A stretch of DNA of 7,293 nucleotides, taken from Lentisphaerota bacterium (GTDB taxonomy: Bacteria > Verrucomicrobiota > Lentisphaeria > Oligosphaerales > Oligosphaeraceae). Where the stretch lies: positions 1-7,293 of the forward strand of contig JAAZIY010000117.1 of assembly GCA_012800625.1 (NCBI GenBank), given 5' to 3'. Of the stretch, positions 1-7,134 are shown in pieces (positions within the stretch are counted from its first letter, which is position 1; each line of letters opens with the position of its first letter). A model generated the notes under the pieces. That model was not told the DNA's origin. It searched no databases and worked only from the letters and a program-made list of their open reading frames with translations. The translations under genes were made by a program, and so were the position numbers.

Positions 1-1444
1 CTGCGCTTTTTTGGCTAATGCGCTTGACTGAGCCGAAATGCTGCAGCAGGGCCTGCTGCCTTTTAGGGCCTATGCCGGGTATGTCCGCCAAGACCGAGTT
101 GCTGATTTTTTTATTTCGCAGCTCGCGGTGATATGCGTTGGCGAAGCGGTGAGCCTCATCGCGCAGAGCCTGCAATAATTTAAGCCCTGGATTCTGCAAA
201 GACAAGCTCAGCGGCTGATTAATGCCGGGCAAGTATATTTGCTCTTGTTTTTCTGCCAGTCCAATAAGGGGTGTGGGCGGCATATTCAGTTCGCTGAAGA
301 CTTGCAGCGCGGCGCCCAGCTGGCCGGCGCCGCCATCCAGCACGACGAGGTCTGGCAGCTTCAGATTTTCGCGCAGTACCCTGCTGTATCTTCTTTTCAG
401 CACTTCGCGCATGAAGGCGGTGTCGTCGGTTGCCTTGCTGTCTCGGATGCGGTAGCGCCGGTATTCGCCGGTGGCCGGGCGCCCATTGCGGAAGCTGACC
501 ATGCTGCCCACAGCTAGCACGCCGGAAATATTTGACATATCAAAACACTCTATGTGCAAGGGCGGCTTCTGCATATCCAGAGCTTCTCGCAGGCTTTCTA
601 CGCCCTCGCGATTATCCAGGCTGCTGCGGCTGCTAATGGTCTGATTGACAAATCGTCGGCCAGGTTCGAGCACCGTCTTGATATTTTCGAGCATGTCACG
701 CAGGCGCGCGGCCTCCTCGAAGTCCAGCTTGGCTGCCGCCGCCTGCATCTGCGCTTGTATTTCCTTGGCCAGCTCGGCGGCGGCGCTCTCGCCTTTCAGT
801 ACCTGCATGGCTAATTCCAGCTGGCGGCGGTAGTCCTCGACGCTGATCTCCCCGCTGCATGGAGCGCTGCAGTCGCGTATAATGTGCTCCAGGCAATGCC
901 GTTTGGTCTCGAGATTAGGCTCTGCCACCTGGCAGCTGCGCAGATGATAGCGGATTTCGAGCATGCGCACGATTTCACGCAGTGCGCGGCTCTGCGGAAA
1001 GGGGCCGAAATAGAGTTTGCCGTCATCGCGGCGCAGACGGGCAAACTCAAAGCGCGGGAATTGCTGGCTGAGGTCCAGACAGATATGCAAGTAGCGTTTG
1101 TCATCGCGCCAGTCTACATTGTAGCGCGGGTGATATTGTTTGATAAAACGGGCTTCGAGCAGCAGAGCCTCGTTTTCGCTGGCCACCTCGAAGGTCTGAT
1201 AACTGCAGATGCTGTTGATCAGAGCGCGGCGACGCGCATCGCTCTTCTGCAAGGTGGAAGCGGCAAAGTAGGAACGCATGCGGTTGCGCAGGTTCTTGGC
1301 CTTGCCTACATAGATAACCTCGCCGCCCTTGTTGCGGAATACATAGACGCCGGGGCTGCGCGAGACGTCCTGAGAGTGGAAAATCGGCCCGCGCAGGCCG
1401 CCGCCGGGTTGCTCCGGAACTGGCTCGTGGCTGGAATCAGACAT
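1..1444 (-). CDS. uvrC: UvrABC excinuclease subunit C (5' part, runs off the left edge)
   Basis: UvrC is recruited by UvrB at damaged DNA and cuts 3' and then 5' of the lesion in nucleotide excision repair. The window gives 481 codons from ATG at 1444; the C-terminus lies beyond base 1. Residues 31-109 form the GIY-YIG nuclease (3' incision), with Y34, Y45, K48, R55, E97 and N109 in the expected places. C171, C184, C192 and C196 match the spacing of the E. coli Fe-S cluster ligands. The UVR/UvrB-binding helices lie at about 224-256. The RNase H-like nuclease (5' incision) keeps D302, D341, D370 and H432, equivalent to E. coli D399, D438, D466 and H538. A helix-hairpin-helix begins at about 451 (VLADIPGIGPKR) and is cut. 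Only about 46 residues separate the UVR helices from D302, against about 160 in E. coli UvrC, so an intermediate segment of over 100 residues is absent. No Shine-Dalgarno is visible before the ATG, and no better in-frame start was found. It lies 91 nt after gyrA and is probably co-transcribed. The family call is very secure. Confidence 0.96.
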   Translation of the reverse strand, partial: MSDSSHEPVPEQPGGGLRGPIFHSQDVSRSPGVYVFRNKGGEVIYVGKAKNLRNRMRSYFAASTLQKSDARRRALINSICSYQTFEVASENEALLLEARFIKQYHPRYNVDWRDDKRYLHICLDLSQQFPRFEFARLRRDDGKLYFGPFPQSRALREIVRMLEIRYHLRSCQVAEPNLETKRHCLEHIIRDCSAPCSGEISVEDYRRQLELAMQVLKGESAAAELAKEIQAQMQAAAAKLDFEEAARLRDMLENIKTVLEPGRRFVNQTISSRSSLDNREGVESLREALDMQKPPLHIECFDMSNISGVLAVGSMVSFRNGRPATGEYRRYRIRDSKATDDTAFMREVLKRRYSRVLRENLKLPDLVVLDGGAGQLGAALQVFSELNMPPTPLIGLAEKQEQIYLPGINQPLSLSLQNPGLKLLQALRDEAHRFANAYHRELRNKKISNSVLADIPGIGPKRQQALLQHFGSVKRISQKSA

Positions 1445-1465
1445 GGGGTGAAAAGTCGGGCGCGG

Positions 1466-1539
1466 AGTTTTTGGACACTAAGGGGGGAGGACACGAAGGC
1501 ACACGAAGGGACACGAAGTCACACTAAGGGGGGGCTTAT
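1466..1539 (+). repeat. Tandem-repeat element, copy 1 (ACACKAAG units) between gyrA and uvrC
   Basis: On the plus strand five copies of ACAC(T/G)AAG start at 1475, 1491, 1501, 1511 and 1521. The last four are spaced exactly 10 bp; the first is 16 bp from the second because of a G-run ending in AGG. The element starts with GAGTTTTTGGACAC and ends ACACTAAGG, a G-run, then CTTAT. Copy 2 upstream of gyrB has the same unit number, the same orientation, a G-run plus AGG after its first unit, and the same CTTAT right edge. Read in the direction of transcription (minus strand) it is C/T-rich with CTTCGTGT units. It fills most of the gyrA-uvrC gap and its CTTAT edge includes the gyrA stop codon. I recall similar CTTCGTGTC-type intergenic repeats in diverse environmental bacteria, but know no established function. 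Confidence 0.85.
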
Positions 1540-4247
1540 TCGGGCTGGTCGGTTTCCTCGTTTTCGTCGGGTTCTTCGTCTTCGTCGTTTGCCGGGGCCG
1601 GGTTTTCCCTGTCTTGGAAGTGGGCCTCGATAACCGCCAGGTTGGCATCTTCCTCGGCCTTGGCCTGATTGGCGGCGATTTCCTCTTCGCTGAGTTCGTC
1701 GACGATGGTGGCGGTGGCCACCAAGTCGTTTTCATATAGGCGCATAACGATGACACCTACGCCGGCTCGGCCCACCAGGCGCACATCCTGCACGCGCAGG
1801 CGCACGGTCTGCCCGTTTACTGAGATCAGCAGGAGCTCCTGCTTGGAGTTGGCCGGCACCTGCAGGGCGGCCACCACGGAGTCGCCTGCGCGCAACCTGA
1901 TACTGATGACGCCTTTGGCTCCGCGTCTGGTGCGCCTAAAGCGTCGATTGCTGTCAACCTCGAGGGTCTCGCCGACATTTTCTTCGGACTCATCCTCGAC
2001 AATATTGCTTCCCTGTCCTATGGGGACGCGTTTGCCCATGCCCTGGGCGGTGACCAGCAAAAGCTCGTCTTCGGGGTCTACTATGCTCATGGCGACCAGT
2101 TCGGAGGCCAGTTTGCCCTCACTGTCCCGCAGTTCCATGCCGCGCACGCCGATGGAATTGCGTCCCATGCTACGTATGTCTTTTTCGTCAAAGCGGCAGG
2201 CCATACCATTGGCGGCCAAGAGCAGTATTTCGTCCTCGCCGCTGGTCAGCTGCGCGTCAATCAAGTCGTCATCCTCTTCCAGCTTAATGGCGATGATGCC
2301 GGGTTTGCGCAGGTGTTTGAAGGCGGCCAGTTCGGTTTTCTTGACGGTTCCGTTTTTGGTGGCCATGACCACGTATCCGCCCTGTTCCATGTCGGCCACC
2401 GGTATCATGGCGCGCACTTTTTCGCCTTCCTGCAGTTCGAGCAGGTTGACCAGGGCTTTGCCTTGGCTGTCCCTGGTGCCCTCGGGTATCTCGTAGCCCT
2501 TCAGCCAGCGCATTTGCCCCTTGTTGGTGAAGAACATGATGATGTCATGCGTGCAGCAGGTGAGCAGTAGGCTCACATAGTCCTCGTCCTTGGTGCGCAT
2601 GCCGCGCACGCCTTTGCCGCCGCGATGTTGCGCTTCGTATTCGCTGGCCGGCACGCGCTTGATATAGCCGGTGGCCGATAGCGGGATGACGCAGATATCG
2701 CGCGCGATCAGGTCCTCCAGGTCTATATCGTTTTCGCCGGGCACTATCATGCTGCGACGCGCGTCGGCATACTTGCGCTTGACCTCGAGCAGCTCCTCCT
2801 TGACTATGTGCATGATCTCCAGTCTGGAGGCCAGGATGGCCTTCAGGCGGGCGATCTCGTCCTTGAGCTTGTCATATTCGGCCTGCAGCTCATCGACGGC
2901 CAGGCTGGTAAGCTGATACAGGCGCATCTCGAGGATGGCCTTGGTCTGGCGCTCGGAAAGCTCGAAGCGCTGCATAAGCCTGGCGGCGGCCTCTTCGCGG
3001 TTGGCTGCCTCGCGGATGGTCTGCACCACTTCGTTGATGTTGGCTTGGGCGATAAGCAGGCCTGCAACGATGTGGGCGCGCTCCTCGGCCTTGCGCAGCT
3101 CGAAGAGGCAGCGCCGGGTGACCACCTCTTCGCGGTGGTCTATGTATGCCTCCAGTATCTGTTTGAGATTCATGGTGCGCGGGCGGTTGCGGTCCACCAC
3201 CAGGAACTGTGCGCCGCTGACGCTTTCCAGCTGCGTCATGCTGTAGAGCTGGTTAAGCACCACATTGGCGACATGGCCGCGCTTGATCTCGACCTCGATG
3301 CGTATGCCCACCCGGGAGGAGGACAGGTCTTCGAGGGCGGAGATGCCGCTGATGCGGCCCTCGCTGACCAGCTCGGCGATCTTCATCACCATGTTTTCCT
3401 TGTTGACCGCGTAAGGTATCTCGCTGATGATGATCTTCTCGCGTCCCTTGTTTTCCTCGATCTCGGCCTTGCCTCTGAGCCTCACCGAGCCTCTGCCGGT
3501 TTCATACAGCGAGATAATGGAGCGCAGCCCCTGTATGGTGCCGCCGGTGGGGTAGTCCGGCCCGGGGATGTGGCGCATCAGCTCCCGGATACTGATACGC
3601 GGGTTATCGATCACGGCAATGGTGCCGTCAATGACCTCGCCCAGGTTGTGCGGCGGTATATTGGTGGCCATGCCTACGCCTATGCCCTGTGCGCCGTTGA
3701 CCAGGAGGTTGGGGAAGCGCGCCGGCAGCACGCTAGGCTCGACGTCCTTCTCGTCAAAGGTGGGGCGCATGTCAACGGTTTCTTTTTCCAGGTCGGCGAG
3801 CAGCTCTTCGGCCAGTCTTTCCATGCGGCACTCGGTATAGCGGTAGGCGGCAGGCGAATCGCCGTCAATCGAGCCGAAGTTGCCCTGGCCGTCTATCAGG
3901 GGGCAGCGCATGGAGAAGTCTTGCGCCATGCGCACCATGGTGTCGTAGACAGCGCCGTCACCGTGCGGATGATAGTTGCCGATGACTTCGCCTACCACCT
4001 TGGCGCACTTGGTGTAGGGGCTGTTTTTGACGAAGCCGCGTTGACGCATGGCGTACAGTATGCGCCGGTTGCCCGGCTTCAGCCCGTCGCGCACATCTGG
4101 TATGGCCCGCCCCACGTTGGCGCTCACGGAATACTGCAGGTAAGCCGTGTGCATAATGTCTTCAATGGCGTAGGGTATGTCGTTCTTTGCTATGCTCTGG
4201 GAATCGAACTCGGAATCCGCGGGCAAATTGCTGTTTTCATCACTCAT
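1536..4247 (-). CDS. gyrA: DNA gyrase subunit A
   Basis: This is the DNA breakage-reunion subunit of gyrase, which with GyrB introduces negative supercoils in an ATP-dependent way. It has 903 residues (E. coli 875). The winged-helix/catalytic region is at about 24-500, with active-site Tyr Y137 in RYTE preceded by R136 (E. coli R121/Y122). The tower and coiled-coil arms are at about 365-490. The C-terminal beta-pinwheel is at about 515-850. The GyrA box is Q540-G546, read QHRGGKG; this motif marks gyrase rather than topoisomerase IV ParC. Six blade-like repeats can be followed, with an acidic insertion at about 745-770 in the fifth. The tail is very acidic (11 of the last 16 residues D/E). 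The residue equivalent to quinolone-determining Ser83 is G98, while Asp87 is kept as D102. ATG at 4247 gives an N-terminus 15 residues longer than E. coli. The ribosome site is only a purine-rich AAAGAGTAAAG. It starts 73 nt after gyrB with no terminator seen, and its stop codon lies in repeat copy 1. Confidence 0.99.
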   Translation of the reverse strand: MSDENSNLPADSEFDSQSIAKNDIPYAIEDIMHTAYLQYSVSANVGRAIPDVRDGLKPGNRRILYAMRQRGFVKNSPYTKCAKVVGEVIGNYHPHGDGAVYDTMVRMAQDFSMRCPLIDGQGNFGSIDGDSPAAYRYTECRMERLAEELLADLEKETVDMRPTFDEKDVEPSVLPARFPNLLVNGAQGIGVGMATNIPPHNLGEVIDGTIAVIDNPRISIRELMRHIPGPDYPTGGTIQGLRSIISLYETGRGSVRLRGKAEIEENKGREKIIISEIPYAVNKENMVMKIAELVSEGRISGISALEDLSSSRVGIRIEVEIKRGHVANVVLNQLYSMTQLESVSGAQFLVVDRNRPRTMNLKQILEAYIDHREEVVTRRCLFELRKAEERAHIVAGLLIAQANINEVVQTIREAANREEAAARLMQRFELSERQTKAILEMRLYQLTSLAVDELQAEYDKLKDEIARLKAILASRLEIMHIVKEELLEVKRKYADARRSMIVPGENDIDLEDLIARDICVIPLSATGYIKRVPASEYEAQHRGGKGVRGMRTKDEDYVSLLLTCCTHDIIMFFTNKGQMRWLKGYEIPEGTRDSQGKALVNLLELQEGEKVRAMIPVADMEQGGYVVMATKNGTVKKTELAAFKHLRKPGIIAIKLEEDDDLIDAQLTSGEDEILLLAANGMACRFDEKDIRSMGRNSIGVRGMELRDSEGKLASELVAMSIVDPEDELLLVTAQGMGKRVPIGQGSNIVEDESEENVGETLEVDSNRRFRRTRRGAKGVISIRLRAGDSVVAALQVPANSKQELLLISVNGQTVRLRVQDVRLVGRAGVGVIVMRLYENDLVATATIVDELSEEEIAANQAKAEEDANLAVIEAHFQDRENPAPANDEDEEPDENEETDQPE

Positions 4248-4320
4248 GTTAGTCTTTACTCTTTCTATGCTGATTGCGCAGACAGGCTGGCTTTTGGCAG
4301 GCTAAGCTGATAAATTCGCG
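4248..4320 (-). other. gyrB-gyrA spacer, no terminator seen
   Basis: There are 73 nt between the gyrB TAA and the gyrA ATG. I find no stable hairpin followed by a T-run, and no clear promoter, so read-through from gyrB into gyrA is the simplest reading. The near-matching GGCTGG and GGCAGG words either side of a T-run do not pair well. The last 20 nt before gyrA are purine-rich and may act as a weak ribosome site. Confidence 0.5.
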
Positions 4321-6903
4321 TTAGATATCCAGGTCCTTGACCGATTCGGCAAAGCGCTCGATGTAGTCGCGCCTGGGGCTGACCTGCTCACCCATGAGCA
4401 GCACAAAGAGGCGCTCAGCGGCCACGGCATCTTCGAGGGTGACCTTGATCATCTTGCGTCGTTCTGGATCCATCGTAGTTTCCCAGAGCTGATCTGGGTT
4501 CATTTCACCCAGTCCTTTGTAGCGCTGTATGTAGAGTCCTTGCCTTCCTATGCCGGTGATGGCCTCATACAGCTGCTCCAGGCTGTTCAGCTCCTGCTCC
4601 TGTTCTTTGACGCGCATTCGAATTACTGGTTCTTCGTCGCCAAAGAGGTCCTCGCTGCGCAGCTTGAAGCCGGCCAGCCTTTCTTCCAGGGCCTTGAAAG
4701 TATTGGCCTCCGGTATCTTGACGATGTTAATGTCGGCATGGGCTTCTTGCGGTTCTTCGCTGAGCAGGTCGCCGTTTTCGTCCAGCTGCGGGGGCAGGTC
4801 TTCGGTTTCACCTTGCGTTTCGGCTACTCCGTCCGCATGCAGACTCTCCGGTTCCTCGCTTTCGTCCTCGGCTCTCAGTCGCTCTTCGGCTTCGATAACG
4901 ATATTTTCCAGTTCTTCTTTGCTGAAGGCGAACTGATTGCTGATCGAGCCGTCCAGCTCGCGTATGGCCACTTGTGCCAGGGGAAACTGGCCCTGCTGCT
5001 TGCGCTGGGCAAAATAGCTCTGCGGCGAGAGTCCGTAGCGCGGCAGGTTGTTATTGGCCAGGCGCAGAAACTCTCTGATGGTCTGCACCAGTTCGCTGAT
5101 CTGGTCGGGCGCCAGGTCCTCCCCTCCGGGCAGGCTCAGCTTGACATCCTGCAGGCCCAGTTTCAGCAGTATGCTGTCGAGCTTGTCCTCGTTTTCGACA
5201 TACTGCTCGTGTTTGCGCCGGGTCACCTTGAAGAGCGGCGGCTTGGCGATATAGATATAGCCGGCCTCGAGCAGGGGGCGCATCTGGCGGTAAAAGAAGG
5301 TGAGCAGCAGAGTGCGGATATGCGAGCCGTCCACATCGGCGTCAGTCATAATGACGATGCGGTGGTATCTGGCCTTGCTGACGTCGAACTCCTCCACGCC
5401 TATGCCGCAGCCTATGGCGGTGATCAGCGTGCGTATCTCCAGGTTGTTGAGCATGCGGTCCAGGCGCGCCTTTTCCACGTTGATAAGCTTTCCCCGTATG
5501 GGTATGATGGCCTGGTAGCGGCTGTTGCGTCCTTGCTTGGCCGAGCCGCCGGCGGAGTCGCCCTCGACGATAAACAGCTCGCAGAGCGCCGGATTCTTCT
5601 CGGAGCAGTCGCTGAGCTTGCCGGGCAGCGGGTTGATACCCAGTGGGTTTTTGCTGCGGCTGGCCTCGCGAGCCTTGCGCGCCGCCTCCCTGGCTCGGGC
5701 GGCGCTGTGCGACTTCTCGATGATCAGGCGGGCTTCCTTGGGGTGCTCCTCAAAGTAGGTGTTGAGTGTGGAGTAGACAATCGAGTCAACTATGCCTCGG
5801 ACCTCGTTGTTGCCCAGCTTGGTCTTGGTCTGCCCCTCGAACTGCGGGTCTTTGACCTTGACGCTGATCACCGCGGCCAAGCCCTCGCGCACATCGCTGC
5901 CGGTGACCGCGGGCTCGTTTTTGTAGGCCGGCAGGCTTTTGGCATAGTTGTTCAGCGAGCGCGTGATGGCCTGCTGAAAGCCGGTCAAATGCGTGCCGCC
6001 CTCGATGGTGTTGATGTGGTTGGCATAGCTGTATATGGTTTCAGAGTAGGAGTCGTTGTACTGCATGGCGATCTCGGCCTCGACCTCATCGCGCTCGGTG
6101 ACGAAATTGATGACCTCGTGCAATGCGTTCTTGCCGCGGTTGAGATGGTCGACAAACTCGCGCAGCCCGCCGGCGAAGCAGAAAAGCTCCTCGCGCGGGT
6201 TTTCGCCGCGCTGGTCGGTGAGCGTGATGCGCACGCCGGCATTGAGGAAGGCCAGTTCGCGCAGGCGGTTGGCCAGGATGTCCCATTTGTACTCGGTGCT
6301 ATTGAATATCTGCGGGTCGGGCATGAACCTGACCGTGGTGCCGCTGCGCCCGTCCCCCTCCTTGCTGCTCAGCTGCTCGACGGTCTCGCCGCGCTCGAAG
6401 CGCATCTGGTACTGCAGGCCGTCGCGGTAAATGGTAAGGCTGAGCCATTGCGAGAGGGCGTTCACGCAGGAGACGCCCACGCCGTGCAGTCCGCCGGAGA
6501 CTTTGTAGGCGTTATGGTCGAACTTGCCGCCGGCGTGCAGCATGGTGAGGGCCACCTCGCAGGCCGGCTTCTTCTCTATGGGATGCATGTCAACCGGAAT
6601 GCCGCGCCCGTCGTCGCTCACCGTGATGCTGTTGTCAAAGCCGATTTCCACCGAGATATTATGGCAGAATCCGGCCATGGCCTCGTCTATGCTGTTGTCC
6701 ACCACTTCGTACACCAGGTGGTGCAGGCCGCGCTCGCCGGTGTCGCCTATGTACATACTGGGGCGTTTGCGCACCGCCTCGAGGCCCTCGAGGACGGTTA
6801 TCTGGCTGGCATTGTAGTCCGAGTTGCCGCCGTTCTGTACGGCGACCGGGGGTTTTTGACCCTTGTGAGGCTCTTGTGCAGAGTCGAATTCTGAGTTGGA
6901 CAT
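4321..6903 (-). CDS. gyrB: DNA gyrase subunit B
   Basis: This is the ATPase subunit of gyrase, driving strand passage with GyrA. It has 860 residues (E. coli 804; short-type GyrB about 640). The GHKL ATPase has catalytic E66 and Mg-binding N70 in EVVDNSIDEA, DDGRGIP at 97-103, the GGLHGVGVS lid at 137-145 and the transducer QTK loop at 358-360 (K360). The TOPRIM domain has E447-G-D-S with D521 and D523 in DADVDG. The conserved tail has YKGLGEMNPDQLWETTMDP at 795-813. Between the TOPRIM domain and this tail, about 580-780, lies a large insertion of the kind found in E. coli-type GyrB; its middle (about 673-724) is acidic and low-complexity, so probably a flexible linker. The first 30 residues are also low-complexity, with the ATPase fold starting near 31. 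The ATG at 6903 is backed by a Shine-Dalgarno site at 6910-6914. GyrB and not ParE is supported by the adjacent gyrA with a GyrA box. It is the first gene of the likely gyrB-gyrA-uvrC unit. Confidence 0.99.
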   Translation of the reverse strand: MSNSEFDSAQEPHKGQKPPVAVQNGGNSDYNASQITVLEGLEAVRKRPSMYIGDTGERGLHHLVYEVVDNSIDEAMAGFCHNISVEIGFDNSITVSDDGRGIPVDMHPIEKKPACEVALTMLHAGGKFDHNAYKVSGGLHGVGVSCVNALSQWLSLTIYRDGLQYQMRFERGETVEQLSSKEGDGRSGTTVRFMPDPQIFNSTEYKWDILANRLRELAFLNAGVRITLTDQRGENPREELFCFAGGLREFVDHLNRGKNALHEVINFVTERDEVEAEIAMQYNDSYSETIYSYANHINTIEGGTHLTGFQQAITRSLNNYAKSLPAYKNEPAVTGSDVREGLAAVISVKVKDPQFEGQTKTKLGNNEVRGIVDSIVYSTLNTYFEEHPKEARLIIEKSHSAARAREAARKAREASRSKNPLGINPLPGKLSDCSEKNPALCELFIVEGDSAGGSAKQGRNSRYQAIIPIRGKLINVEKARLDRMLNNLEIRTLITAIGCGIGVEEFDVSKARYHRIVIMTDADVDGSHIRTLLLTFFYRQMRPLLEAGYIYIAKPPLFKVTRRKHEQYVENEDKLDSILLKLGLQDVKLSLPGGEDLAPDQISELVQTIREFLRLANNNLPRYGLSPQSYFAQRKQQGQFPLAQVAIRELDGSISNQFAFSKEELENIVIEAEERLRAEDESEEPESLHADGVAETQGETEDLPPQLDENGDLLSEEPQEAHADINIVKIPEANTFKALEERLAGFKLRSEDLFGDEEPVIRMRVKEQEQELNSLEQLYEAITGIGRQGLYIQRYKGLGEMNPDQLWETTMDPERRKMIKVTLEDAVAAERLFVLLMGEQVSPRRDYIERFAESVKDLDI

Positions 6904-6909
6904 CTATAT

Positions 6910-6914
6910 TCCTT
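6910..6914 (-). promoter_or_regulatory. Shine-Dalgarno site of gyrB
   Basis: On the minus strand the bases before the ATG read TTAAGGAATATAG. AAGGA sits 6 nt before the start codon, good spacing for a ribosome-binding site. It fixes the gyrB start at 6903. The gyrA and uvrC leaders have nothing as clear. Confidence 0.75.
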
Positions 6915-7037
6915 AACTGTAATTTAGCCCCCGTCCAAAAAGCCTTCAAAAGCACTTTAATGGCTCAAAAAATTTTGGGCAGGGTTTATTTTATAGGGCT
7001 TGCAGGCTGTCGATTTGCTAAAAAAGTGAGACTACTT

Positions 7038-7066
7038 AATATATAGTATAAACAGCTTTTTGCCAG
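7038..7066 (-). promoter_or_regulatory. Candidate sigma-70-type promoter for gyrB
   Basis: On the minus strand CTGGCA (7061-7066, 4 of 6 match to TTGACA) and TATATT (7038-7043, 5 of 6 match to TATAAT) are separated by 17 nt. Transcription would start near 7030, giving a leader of about 125 nt. An overlapping TATACT at 7045-7050 could serve as the -10 box, but I see no good -35 for it. A TATAAA at 6990-6995 is a second, weaker candidate closer to the gene. This is a consensus match by eye only. Confidence 0.4.
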
Positions 7067-7134
7067 TCATTTTTTGCCTGTCGCTTGTTTTTTCGCGTCT
7101 CAATCCAGACTCCCACCAAAAAGGGTGCCTGACA

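Noticed and set aside
222..833. Small plus-strand open frames at the left end
   Set aside because: All lie within uvrC, whose minus-strand frame is continuous and contains all expected catalytic residues.
1475..1530. Short CRISPR array
   Set aside because: The 10-bp units are contiguous, without unique spacers of 25-40 bp, and there are no cas genes.
884..1633. 249-residue open frame antisense to uvrC and the gyrA end
   Set aside because: Mirror of the uvrC codons; its C-terminal part is a translation of the tandem repeat (KAHEGTRSHTKGG-like).
2808..4310. 500-residue open frame antisense to gyrA
   Set aside because: Same codon-mirror explanation; composition rich in His, Val, Ala and Gly as expected for the complement of conserved gyrA codons.
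4248..4320. Terminator or attenuator between gyrB and gyrA
   Set aside because: GGCTGGCTTTTGGCAGGC looks symmetrical but reads as a near mirror repeat; its arms do not base-pair well and no T-run follows.
4540..6894. 784-residue open frame antisense to gyrB
   Set aside because: It is codon-aligned with gyrB and arises from avoidance of TTA/CTA/TCA codons. The protein has no recognisable domain, and gyrB is certain.
1536..6903. Topoisomerase IV (parC/parE) instead of gyrase
   Set aside because: The A subunit has a GyrA box (QHRGGKG) and a six-blade pinwheel, which mark gyrase.
6963..6980. Hairpin around AAAAAATTTT in the gyrB leader
   Set aside because: Pairing is mostly A-T with a mismatch and almost no loop; too weak to call a terminator or riboswitch.
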